Of a stretch of DNA of 64,000 nucleotides, positions 52,849-60,607 are shown piece by piece; position 1 is the stretch's first letter; the number at the start of each line of letters is the position of its first letter. Both the position numbers and the translations under genes were made by a program. The notes below the pieces were generated by a model. The model was not told where the DNA came from. It saw only the letters and a program-made list of their open reading frames with translations, and ran no database searches. Source of the stretch: Chitinophaga pinensis (GTDB lineage: Bacteria; Bacteroidota; Bacteroidia; Chitinophagales; Chitinophagaceae); NCBI GenBank assembly GCA_945872815.1, contig CAMCAY010000001.1, positions 124,001 through 188,000 on the forward strand. The letters run 5' to 3'.

Positions 52849-53784
52849 ATGAAAACATTTGTTGTTATTGCAAAGTTGTTTAAGCGATATTATTTAAAAC
52901 TTTCTTTTACTTATTCGTTGTATTGTATAGAAATGATGGGGTCTTTGCTTCGGCCATTTTTTTTGGGTGTTGCGGTGAATGACATCATTAAGGGAAGCTA
53001 CCATGGTTTGGTGGTGTTGTCGCTTGTTCACCTTTTGTGGCTTCTGATTGGCACTGTTAGACACATGTATGATACAAGAACATATACCTCTATATACACT
53101 ACGCTTGTTACAAGGTTTTTGTCAGTTAACAATTCTAAAAAAGACATATCCAAACTCAGTGCTCACAGCACACTTTCAAGGGAGCTCGTTGATTTTCTTG
53201 AATCGGATCTGACCTATATTATAGAGGCGCTATTTAATATTTTTGGCTCTTTGATTTTACTCTTTTATTATAACAAAAACATAGTCGTACTATGTTTGTT
53301 GATGCTGATCCCTGTAATCATAATCAGCTTTTTTTATGGAAAACGAGTGAGTCGGCTCAATCGCTTAAAAAATGATGAGCTAGAAAAACAGGTTAGTGTA
53401 ATTGCTTTTGGAAATGAGGCTTCAGTAAAGCAACATTATTCTAATTTAAAAAAATGGCAAATAAAAATTTCAGATAAAGAAGCTATTAATTTTGGAATCA
53501 TGGAATTGTTTGTGTTAATAATCATAGCGAGTTCATTGCTTATTTCTTCCGGTGTTTTTGGTTCAACCCTTCTTGCCGGAAGCTTAATCGGAATCTATAA
53601 TTATGTACTAAAGTTTGTTTCCGGCCTTGATACAATTCCATACGCTATTCAAAAGATAAGCTCACTTAAAGATATTGTGCGAAGAATAACAATAGAGAAA
53701 GATGATATCGAATTGGTTGATATTAAAAATACGGTAGACAAAGAAATGAATTATATTCAGGGCAAACTTAAGCTTTCTGCTTGA
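52849..53784 (+). CDS. ABC-transporter six-helix membrane domain without ATPase
   Basis: 311 residues. Six hydrophobic segments (about 18-35, 55-70, 130-160, 200-220 and two around 215-250) with exporter-type intracellular helices, for example the FLESDLTYIIEALFNIFGS stretch. The protein stops after the transmembrane domain; there is no Walker A, signature or Walker B sequence here or downstream. It resembles the ABC_membrane_3 group, which contains only this domain. It is 98 bases after the ATP-grasp-SET gene on the same strand and could export the product, using an ATPase encoded elsewhere. Confidence 0.8.
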   Translation: MKTFVVIAKLFKRYYLKLSFTYSLYCIEMMGSLLRPFFLGVAVNDIIKGSYHGLVVLSLVHLLWLLIGTVRHMYDTRTYTSIYTTLVTRFLSVNNSKKDISKLSAHSTLSRELVDFLESDLTYIIEALFNIFGSLILLFYYNKNIVVLCLLMLIPVIIISFFYGKRVSRLNRLKNDELEKQVSVIAFGNEASVKQHYSNLKKWQIKISDKEAINFGIMELFVLIIIASSLLISSGVFGSTLLAGSLIGIYNYVLKFVSGLDTIPYAIQKISSLKDIVRRITIEKDDIELVDIKNTVDKEMNYIQGKLKLSA

Positions 53785-53785
53785 T

Positions 53786-54151
53786 TTAATTTCTTATAAA
53801 AACACACCATTCGTCTTCTATCATAAAATAAATAAAATCATAGCAGCCAAAAAGGTCTGTTCCTGTTTTGCCCTTATAATAGTGTGTATGATATTTGAAT
53901 CGAAAGCCGTGATAAAGCAGTTCTTCTTTTTTTATTTTAATTATTTTTTCAGTAGATGCAAGCTCATCCAATATCCGCCTGTTTTTTCCCAAGGCATGAT
54001 TTATATTTCTGATTAAATTATTCTCTGTTGCATGAAGTTGGTTGTTGTAAATATTTCTACAATAATCATTACAGAATTTTTTATCGGAGCGACCTCGGAT
54101 TTCCTTTTTGCAATAATGACATTGTTTAATTTGTAGGATTAATTTTTCCAT
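53786..54151 (-). CDS. Zinc-ribbon protein of unknown function
   Basis: 121 residues. The N-terminus has a four-cysteine ribbon: CHYCKKEIRGRSDKKFCNDYC (residues 11-31, given as Cys-x2-Cys and Cys-x3-Cys). Then a helical region (ENNLIRNINHALGKNRRILDELAS) and a C-terminal part rich in aromatic residues. It probably binds nucleic acid. Converges on the ABC membrane gene with one base between the stop codons. Confidence 0.75.
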   Translation of the reverse strand: MEKLILQIKQCHYCKKEIRGRSDKKFCNDYCRNIYNNQLHATENNLIRNINHALGKNRRILDELASTEKIIKIKKEELLYHGFRFKYHTHYYKGKTGTDLFGCYDFIYFMIEDEWCVFIRN

Positions 54152-54335
54152 TTTTGAATTAAAAATAATTATCCTCCTGTTTTTACGTGCGTGGTTTTAA
54201 ACGTTTATAATTGTTTTTTTTCAACAACAAACGATAAACAACGTCGCTGAAATGTTTTTCTTTTTCAACTTTGTTCAGTAAAAATGAAGGCGCCTCATTT
54301 TTAAAAAAATTAATCATTCATTTAAAAACATCCTT

Positions 54336-54683
54336 ATGTACTCATTAAGAAACAAGGTTCAATTAATTGGAAACCTTGGAAAACAACCTGAAATAAAAAC
54401 AACCGATTCCGGTAAAAAGCTTGTGAAGTTTTCTGTTGCCACCAACGAAATGTACACAAATTCTAAAGGAGAAAAAGTCAAAGAAACTCAATGGCACAAT
54501 TTGGTGGCCTGGGGTAAGCTGGCTGATGTAGCTGAAAAATACCTTAACAAAGGTGCTGAAGTTGCCATAGACGGAAAATTAATCACAAAGGACTATACCG
54601 ACAAAGATGGGAATAAGCGCTATATAACTGAGATACAGGTTAATGAACTGCTTCTATTGGGTGGGAAAAACAACGCTGCGTAA
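54336..54683 (+). CDS. ssb: Single-stranded DNA-binding protein
   Basis: 115 residues, one OB fold. VQLIGNLGKQPEIKTTDSGK and WHNLVAWGKLADVAEKYLNKG match bacterial SSB. The long flexible C-terminal tail and the acidic tip (DDDIPF-type) that recruits repair proteins are missing; the protein ends LLLGGKNNAA. It is therefore a short SSB of the type used in some Bacteroidota. No phage genes lie nearby. Followed by a terminator shared with the convergent gene. Confidence 0.93.
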   Translation: MYSLRNKVQLIGNLGKQPEIKTTDSGKKLVKFSVATNEMYTNSKGEKVKETQWHNLVAWGKLADVAEKYLNKGAEVAIDGKLITKDYTDKDGNKRYITEIQVNELLLLGGKNNAA

Positions 54684-54695
54684 GTGAGTGTGGTT

Positions 54696-54722
54696 AAGGG
54701 GTTGTATTTATTGCAACCCCTT
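54696..54722. terminator. Bidirectional terminator between ssb and the DUF3575 gene
   Basis: AAGGGGTTG (54696-54704) pairs with CAACCCCTT (54714-54722), 9-base loop. The plus strand continues TTACATTTATTTT; the minus strand has no strong T-run, so it serves ssb best. Confidence 0.7.
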
Positions 54723-54733
54723 TTACATTTATT

Positions 54734-55462
54734 TTAAAATCTATAGCCAATGGCTAAGCCTAGTGTTCTTAATCCTAACCAAGGGCCGGTTGATTTTAAT
54801 TGTGCAGACGTTGATGATGTTACCTTTCCTTCAAAAGAGAATGGACCAAGGTTTTTTAAATCGTTTAAACTATTTTGAAATGACACTTGATCTTCGGGCG
54901 ACAATTCGGGGCTGATGTTAGTGGCAGTTAATGTGCCATTGCTTTTTCCATAATGCCCTCCTAATATCCATAAATCAAATACCATTCTTTTTGAAAGATT
55001 AAATTGAACGCCCATCATCATTCCTACGCTGTAGGAAGTTATTTTTCCTTCCATTTGAATAGGTGGAATTCCTTTACTATTGGTTGAATCGGGATACTCG
55101 ATTGGAAATGTCAGATTAAAGTCGGCGTATCTTGCATAAGGTGCAAAATAAAAGCCTTTCATTCTGCGCTTTCCAAGATACAAACGAAATTCTGTTGTAG
55201 CGGCCGTATTTCCTAATTTGAAAATATTTAAATCAACTTCTTTTTGATCAAATTGTTTTTGTATTTCCTTTAAATACGGAAGATTTGCTTTTGGCATGTT
55301 TCTAAATCCAAAAGAAACAGAAAGCTTTTTACTTAATGACCTCTCGTAAATTAAATTATAATTATTAATAGCCAGCCCACAAAGATTTGTTTTGAATACA
55401 TTTTTTTTCTGAGCAGATAAAGCTGCTGGAATCAAAATAAAAATCAATAGTAATTTTTTCAT
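54734..55462 (-). CDS. DUF3575-type outer-membrane protein
   Basis: 242 residues. Signal peptide ends near ALSAQKK. The remaining sequence alternates polar and hydrophobic residues in short beta strands and ends in Phe (LAIGYRF), the normal end of an outer-membrane beta-barrel. The start VFKTNLCGLAINNYNLIYERSLSKKLSVSFGF is the DUF3575 pattern. Function unknown. Confidence 0.8.
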   Translation of the reverse strand: MKKLLLIFILIPAALSAQKKNVFKTNLCGLAINNYNLIYERSLSKKLSVSFGFRNMPKANLPYLKEIQKQFDQKEVDLNIFKLGNTAATTEFRLYLGKRRMKGFYFAPYARYADFNLTFPIEYPDSTNSKGIPPIQMEGKITSYSVGMMMGVQFNLSKRMVFDLWILGGHYGKSNGTLTATNISPELSPEDQVSFQNSLNDLKNLGPFSFEGKVTSSTSAQLKSTGPWLGLRTLGLAIGYRF

Positions 55463-55508
55463 GAAATAACATTAATAATTTAGAAATAACCTTTCTTATA
55501 TTTTTTTA

Positions 55509-56000
55509 TTAACGACCAAAATCGTCTTGAATTCTTACAATATCGTCTTCATTGCTTGGGTTGGCGGAATCGGTATGAACCCAAATCTCGGCAACCACTC
55601 CCCAATCGTTTAAACCCACCAATCTGTGTCTTTCCTCTCGCTCAAGCATTATTGTTTCATTTTGAATTAAATTTATTGGCTGCTCTTCATTATTTGTCTT
55701 GCTTCTTATGATTGCAGCTTCTCCTTCAATTAAATTCCAAATTTCTGAACGCCTGAAATGATACTGCCAACTTAATTTTTTGTTTGGTTCTACCAATAAT
55801 ATTTTGGGGCTAATTTTTCCTTGTAGTAAAAGATTTTTATCTAAATTAGAAAAGAAAGAATCAATAAATTTTTCGGTTGAATTATCATCAATCACAAAAA
55901 AACCTCCCCAGGGCTTGTTCTCTTCCTTTGATTGAATAAAAATATTTCGATCAGTTAAAAATTTTTCTACTTCGATAAAAACCTCTTGTTTGTTTTTCAT
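55509..56000 (-). CDS. Cupin, mannose-6-phosphate isomerase type II-like
   Basis: 163 residues from the ATG at 56000. One cupin domain: KPWGGFFVID, then LSWQYHFRRSEIWNLIEGEAAII (metal His/Glu), and ERHRLVGLNDWGVVAEIW. Similar to the cupin part of type II phosphomannose isomerases, but no guanylyltransferase part is present. Substrate unknown. It starts 11 bases after mnmG ends, and is co-transcribed with it. Confidence 0.8.
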   Translation of the reverse strand: MKNKQEVFIEVEKFLTDRNIFIQSKEENKPWGGFFVIDDNSTEKFIDSFFSNLDKNLLLQGKISPKILLVEPNKKLSWQYHFRRSEIWNLIEGEAAIIRSKTNNEEQPINLIQNETIMLEREERHRLVGLNDWGVVAEIWVHTDSANPSNEDDIVRIQDDFGR

Positions 56001-56011
56001 CAATACTTTTT

Positions 56012-57880
56012 TTATCTACCCATATAAACCATTAATATCTGTACATCGCTTGGGTTTACGCCAGATATCCTGGATGCTTGACCAAGTGTTCTTGGTTGTA
56101 TTTTAATAAATTTTTGTCTGGCTTCATTGCTTAATGAAACCAATTTACTATAATTAAAATTATCAGGAATCAATAAGTTTTCAAGTTGATTCATTTTTTC
56201 CACTAATTCTTTTTCCTTTTGGATATAAGTTTCATATTTTATTTGAATCTCTGCCTGCTCTAATATTTCATTTTCATATTCACCTATCGTATCCTGTAAA
56301 AAAGATGAACTTTGAATCATGCTTTTCAGGTCTATTCCGGGGCGCAATAAAACCTGAGCAATTTTTTGCTTTAAAACTAACGGTGACGAATAAACGCTTT
56401 TTAAATACTCGTTTATTTCATTCGGCTCTATATTATTTACGGAAACCCGTTCCTTCAGTATTTCTACTTTTTCTTTCTTCTTCTGCAGGTTATCCATTCG
56501 CTCTTGAGATGCCAACCCTAATTTATAACTTAATTCTGTTAATCTCATATCTGCATTATCCTGTCTCAATAAAGTTCTATACTCGGCTCTACTGGTAAAC
56601 ATTCTATATGGTTCATCTGTTCCTTTATTGATAAGGTCATCAATCAATACCCCAATATAAGCTTCGCTTCTTTTCAAAACGAAAGGCTCTAGATTTCTTG
56701 ATTTTTGATGTGCGTTGATTCCTGCCATTAGTCCCTGGCAAGCTGCTTCTTCGTATCCTGTGGTTCCATTTATTTGTCCTGCAAAAAATAATCCACTGAT
56801 TAATTTGGTTTCCAAACTAAATGTTAGTTGTGTAGGGGGAAAATAATCATACTCAATCGCATAACCCGGGCGGAACATTTTACAGTTTTCAAAGCCCGGA
56901 ACCTTTCTAAGTGCTTGATACTGAACACCTTCTGACAAGGAGGTAGAAAAGCCATTCACATATATTTCTACAGTATTCCAGCCTTCCGGTTCTACAAACA
57001 ATTGATGTCTGTCTCTTTCTGCAAACCGATTAATTTTGTCTTCTATGCTTGGGCAATATCTTGGTCCTGTTCCTTGTATTCTTCCCTGGAACATTGGGCT
57101 ACTTTCAAATCCTTGTTTTAAAATATCATGAACTTCATTGCTTGTATAGGTAATATAGCAACTTCTTTGGTTCTCGGGTCTTAGGGATGGTTTTTCTAAA
57201 TAACTAAAGCCTGTTATTTCGTCATCTCCCCTTTGTTCCTCCATTTTTGAGTAATCCAAGCTCCTTCCATCTATCCTTGGTGGTGTTCCTGTTTTTAAGC
57301 GATCGCTTTCAAACCCTAGAGAAACCAGTTGTTCTGTAATTCCGGTTGCTGCTTTTTCAGCAACTCTTCCACCTTGAAAGTTTTTTTCACCAATATGAAT
57401 GATTCCATTTAAAAATGTTCCATTGGTTAATACGACTGATTTTGCAAAAATATGATGACCCAACCCCGTTATTACTCCTTTTACAGAGCCCTCATTAATG
57501 ATTAGTTGCTGAACAGTATCCTGATAAAAATCCAAATTGGGTGTTTGTTCTAACATTTCTCTCCATATAGCAGCAAAAAGCATTCGGTCACTTTGTGCTC
57601 TGGGGCTCCACATTGCAGGACCTTTTGAGCGATTCAACATTCTAAATTGAATCATGCTTCTATTGGTTACAATACCGCTGTATCCTCCCAGTGCGTCAAT
57701 CTCTTTGACTATTTGTCCTTTTGCAATACCTCCCATTGCAGGATTACAGCTCATTTGGGCAATGGTTTGCATATTCATTGTAATAAGCAAAACCTTGCTA
57801 CCCATATTTGCAGCGGCAGCAGCAGCTTCACATCCGGCGTGACCTGCACCAACAACTATAACATCATACTCTTGAAACAT
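56012..57880 (-). CDS. mnmG: tRNA uridine 5-carboxymethylaminomethyl modification enzyme MnmG
   Basis: 622 residues from the ATG at 57880 (MFQEYDVIVVGAGHAGCEAA). FAD Rossmann motif GAGHAG (residues 10-15), conserved GGIAKGQIVKEIDALGG, and GYEEAACQGLMAGINAH near residue 370. With MnmE it modifies wobble U34 of several tRNAs. The ATG at 57889 would overlap the -7 element, so 57880 is preferred. In many bacteria mnmG is near the chromosome origin, in line with the parS site 69 bases upstream. Confidence 0.97.
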   Translation of the reverse strand: MFQEYDVIVVGAGHAGCEAAAAAANMGSKVLLITMNMQTIAQMSCNPAMGGIAKGQIVKEIDALGGYSGIVTNRSMIQFRMLNRSKGPAMWSPRAQSDRMLFAAIWREMLEQTPNLDFYQDTVQQLIINEGSVKGVITGLGHHIFAKSVVLTNGTFLNGIIHIGEKNFQGGRVAEKAATGITEQLVSLGFESDRLKTGTPPRIDGRSLDYSKMEEQRGDDEITGFSYLEKPSLRPENQRSCYITYTSNEVHDILKQGFESSPMFQGRIQGTGPRYCPSIEDKINRFAERDRHQLFVEPEGWNTVEIYVNGFSTSLSEGVQYQALRKVPGFENCKMFRPGYAIEYDYFPPTQLTFSLETKLISGLFFAGQINGTTGYEEAACQGLMAGINAHQKSRNLEPFVLKRSEAYIGVLIDDLINKGTDEPYRMFTSRAEYRTLLRQDNADMRLTELSYKLGLASQERMDNLQKKKEKVEILKERVSVNNIEPNEINEYLKSVYSSPLVLKQKIAQVLLRPGIDLKSMIQSSSFLQDTIGEYENEILEQAEIQIKYETYIQKEKELVEKMNQLENLLIPDNFNYSKLVSLSNEARQKFIKIQPRTLGQASRISGVNPSDVQILMVYMGR

Positions 57881-57886
57881 ACTGTG

Positions 57887-57894
57887 CAAAGATA
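57887..57894 (-). promoter_or_regulatory. -7 element of mnmG
   Basis: TATCTTTG on the minus strand, only 6 bases before the mnmG ATG at 57880. The transcript would start at or next to the start codon. No clear TTG upstream. Confidence 0.45.
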
Positions 57895-57948
57895 CTAAAC
57901 TAGTTATTTGTATTTCTAATAAATTCTTTCTTTAAAAGAATTTTATCT

Positions 57949-57964
57949 TGTTTCACGTGAAACA
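57949..57964. promoter_or_regulatory. parS: parS site (ParB-binding), exact consensus
   Basis: TGTTTCACGTGAAACA is a perfect 16-base palindrome and matches the known bacterial parS consensus. It lies between mnmG and ybeY. parA and parB are not in the window. Confidence 0.8.
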
Positions 57965-57967
57965 CAG

Positions 57968-58015
57968 AAATACTTCTATTAATTGTTTCACATGAAACAA
58001 TTAATAGAAGTATTT
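57968..58015. repeat. 48-base perfect palindrome with a near-parS core
   Basis: Arms of 23 bases (57968-57990 and 57993-58015) pair completely around CA. The centre, TGTTTCACATGAAACA (57984-57999), differs from parS by one base. The right arm includes the last codons and stop of ybeY. It can also form a hairpin that ends ybeY transcription. Confidence 0.85.
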
Positions 58016-58423
58016 GGAAAGGTACTCGTTCTCTTTTTTTGTCATACGGCTTTTTTCTTCCTTTTTTTTATCCTTATATCCGCACAAATGTAATAAACCG
58101 TGAAATATTACCCTATGACACTCTTCTTTTATTGAAGTATTAAAATCTTGGGCATTACTAATAATCCTATCAACGCTTATATATATCTCGCCTATTATTG
58201 CGGAGGTTTTTGGGGGAGTTAAATCAAATGTGATAATATCAGTAAAGTAATCGTGATTTAAAAAGCTCTTATTAATATTGAGTAAATAATCATCTGAACA
58301 AAAAATAATGTCAAGTCTGTCCAGCTGTGTTTTTTCTGAAGAAGCTAGTTCGGTTAAGAACAATTTTAGTTTCCTTCGCTGAAGCAAAGTAATAGGCTGT
58401 AAAAAATGGAAGTTAATGCTCAT
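58001..58423 (-). CDS. ybeY: Endoribonuclease YbeY
   Basis: 140 residues, 16S rRNA maturation and quality control enzyme. Zinc motif HGLLHLCGYKDKKKEEKS (about residues 109-126). The third metal position, usually His, is Lys or Asp here, as in other Bacteroidota. INKSFLNHDYFTDIITFDL is the conserved upstream segment. Its stop lies in the arm of the 48-base palindrome. Confidence 0.93.
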   Translation of the reverse strand: MSINFHFLQPITLLQRRKLKLFLTELASSEKTQLDRLDIIFCSDDYLLNINKSFLNHDYFTDIITFDLTPPKTSAIIGEIYISVDRIISNAQDFNTSIKEECHRVIFHGLLHLCGYKDKKKEEKSRMTKKENEYLSKYFY

Positions 58424-58492
58424 TTCGATGTTTCGTTTATCGGAAATAAATGTTTAAATAATTAATTACCTTTATCATCTAGTAAATTGATA

Positions 58493-58723
58493 ATGTATAA
58501 GAAGTTAACCGATATTAAAACTGGAACAAAAGTAATCATTCGTTCATTTGAAAACGTTGAACTATATATAAAATTAATGGAAATGGGCTTAATTCCTGGT
58601 GAAATTATTTCAGTTGATAAAATTGCACCGCTTAATGATCCTATTTCTATAATAGTATCAGGCTATAGATTAAGTTTGAGATTAAACGAAGCCGAAGGAA
58701 TTATAGTTGAAGAAATAGACTAG
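58493..58723 (+). CDS. FeoA-domain protein
   Basis: 76 residues from the ATG at 58493. FeoA-type SH3-like fold: LTDIKTGTKVIIRSF, LMEMGLIPGEIISV, PISIIVSGYRLSLRLNEAEGIIV. FeoA assists ferrous iron transport by FeoB, but no feoB is next to it, so it is an orphan copy. It is followed after 9 bases by nadD. Divergent from ybeY. Confidence 0.88.
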   Translation: MYKKLTDIKTGTKVIIRSFENVELYIKLMEMGLIPGEIISVDKIAPLNDPISIIVSGYRLSLRLNEAEGIIVEEID

Positions 58724-58732
58724 TTGTTATAT

Positions 58733-59347
58733 ATGAAAATAGGTTTATACTTTGGGTCCTTTAACCCCATTCATAATGGTCATTTGATTATTGCTAATCA
58801 CTTTATTAATGAAACAGATTTAGATCAGGTTTGGTTTGTTGTATCTCCGCAGAATCCATTCAAACAAAACCACGTTTTATTAAATGAACAACACAGATTA
58901 AGCCTTATAAAAGCAGCCATTGATGATGATGCAAAATTAAAAGCAAGTAATATTGAATTTGGTTTACCAAAGCCATCCTATACAGTAAATACGCTTGTAT
59001 ATCTTGCTGAGAAATTTCCACAACACCAATTTGTAATTATAATGGGGAGTGATGGATATCAAAATATTGGTAAATGGAAAAATGCGGATTTTATTTTAGC
59101 AAATTTTTATATTTACATATATCAAAGACCTGGTTTTGATATTAATCAAACACAGGATGAAAAAATTTTAATAACGAAAGCCCCGTTGATAAATATATCT
59201 TCTTCCTACATAAGAGATTTAATAAAACAAGATAAAAACATCCGCTTTTTGGTACCGGATTCTGTTGAGAATATAATAAACAAAGAATTGTATTATAAGT
59301 CAAATTTAGAAAACCCATCCAAAAAAGATACAGGCAAAAACAATTAA
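58733..59347 (+). CDS. nadD: Nicotinate-nucleotide adenylyltransferase
   Basis: 204 residues from the ATG at 58733. FGSFNPIHNGHL (HxGH motif, residues 6-17), FVVSPQNPFK, IMGSDGYQNIGKW and the ISSSYIRDLI motif near residue 165. Makes nicotinate adenine dinucleotide in NAD synthesis, and so links with nadA 2.3 kb away. Its last 42 bases overlap the end of the convergent chrA gene. The last 15 residues are lysine-rich and beyond the usual end. Confidence 0.95.
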   Translation: MKIGLYFGSFNPIHNGHLIIANHFINETDLDQVWFVVSPQNPFKQNHVLLNEQHRLSLIKAAIDDDAKLKASNIEFGLPKPSYTVNTLVYLAEKFPQHQFVIIMGSDGYQNIGKWKNADFILANFYIYIYQRPGFDINQTQDEKILITKAPLINISSSYIRDLIKQDKNIRFLVPDSVENIINKELYYKSNLENPSKKDTGKNN

Positions 59348-60559
59348 AGTTGGTGATATTTTGGTATTATTAAGGAGAATAAACGTTGTTAAAATAATAA
59401 AAACATTAATCAATGATATAGTATCTGTAAAGGTTAGAGAAATATATTTAAACAAATAAAAAGTAGTAGCAAACATAACCCCAACAACAACTGCGTTAAT
59501 ACCTTCAAGCGCCCTGAAAACGACAACATACTTTTTTAAATTTTGCCAGACAGGAAAGAAAAAGAAAACCAATAATGCACTGGGCAAGAAAATAGCAATT
59601 GTTCCGACGAGTGAACCCAACATTTGAATTTTATTTCCGTATTCTTTTACCGCTAATCCTCCAGTGTAGGAAGCTATTGAAAAAACTGGTCCCGGTAGAG
59701 CTTTAACCAATCCATAGCCTGTTAATAATTCTCCCTTATCAATTTTAATAATACCAGGGTTTTTTTGAATAATTTTTTCATTACCTGGTCGTTCTACATA
59801 TTGATCAAGCATCATAGGTAATAGAACATCACCACCTCCAAAAACAAAACTTCCAAAACGATAAAAATTTTCAAAGACATTGTAAAGCTTCCTATTATTC
59901 CAATCATTTTTTCTAGCAGATTCACTTAATAATCCAGCAAGTAAAAAAACAAACAGAAAAATAAAAATGTTGGTCCACTTCATTTCTCTCGGTTTAACAT
60001 CAGTTTGCTTGGGTATCCTTTTACTACTGAAATTAGTGGCAATACCTGCACAAATAATTAAAATAGGTAAAACCCAAGGTGTTTTTATAAAGAAAAACAT
60101 TACAAGCATTCCAGTAAACATAATTATGATTGTAATGGTATTTTTAACCGAAGAAGAAAATGATTTTAAAGAAGTAAACAATAAAAATCCAATAGCCATT
60201 GGCTGAATGAATTTAAATAAGGAAAAACTCAGGTTTTGATTAACGTGATTTGAAATTAATAAAGAAAGTAAACCCATCAAAATACACGCAGGTAAAATCC
60301 AAATTAATAATGTAAAAATAGCAAGTTTTAGACCTCCTCTTTTATACCCTATTAAACTTATTAATTGCGTACTGCTTGCACCTGGTAATAATTGACAAAA
60401 TGAATTATATTCAATAAACTCTTCTTGGGTCAAATCTTTTCTTTTATTGACAAATATTTTTAACAACATACCATAATGACCCTGCGGACCGCCAAAAGCA
60501 GTAAACGTATAAATTAAAACTTCTTTTAAAAATTGTTTATGTCTTTTTAAAAACGTCAT
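59306..60559 (-). CDS. chrA: Chromate transporter
   Basis: 417 residues, about 11-12 helices. Long-chain CHR family with two halves: GGPQGHYGMLLKIFV and LPGASSTQLISLIGYKRGG in the first, FGGGDVLLPMM and ALPGPVFSIASYTGG in the second, each with the conserved PGP/GG patterns. It exports chromate, perhaps with sulfate-like specificity; the substrate has not been shown for this gene. Ends inside nadD (42-base overlap). Confidence 0.92.
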   Translation of the reverse strand: MTFLKRHKQFLKEVLIYTFTAFGGPQGHYGMLLKIFVNKRKDLTQEEFIEYNSFCQLLPGASSTQLISLIGYKRGGLKLAIFTLLIWILPACILMGLLSLLISNHVNQNLSFSLFKFIQPMAIGFLLFTSLKSFSSSVKNTITIIIMFTGMLVMFFFIKTPWVLPILIICAGIATNFSSKRIPKQTDVKPREMKWTNIFIFLFVFLLAGLLSESARKNDWNNRKLYNVFENFYRFGSFVFGGGDVLLPMMLDQYVERPGNEKIIQKNPGIIKIDKGELLTGYGLVKALPGPVFSIASYTGGLAVKEYGNKIQMLGSLVGTIAIFLPSALLVFFFFPVWQNLKKYVVVFRALEGINAVVVGVMFATTFYLFKYISLTFTDTISLINVFIILTTFILLNNTKISPTLIVFACIFFGWVF

Positions 60560-60596
60560 AATTATTGATATTTTTTTTCATTCAATAATTGAAATG

Positions 60597-60604
60597 TAGA
60601 TTTG
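60597..60604 (+). promoter_or_regulatory. -7 element before the DUF3089 gene
   Basis: TAGATTTG matches TAnnTTTG; the ATG at 60608 follows after 3 bases, so the mRNA would have almost no leader. No TTG at the expected distance. Confidence 0.35.
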
Positions 60605-60607
60605 AGA

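Noticed and set aside
54336-54683. ssb as a sign of a prophage
   Set aside because: No other phage gene is nearby; neighbours are ordinary chromosomal genes.
58493-58723. feoAB iron transport operon
   Set aside because: Only the FeoA-like part is present; the next gene is nadD.
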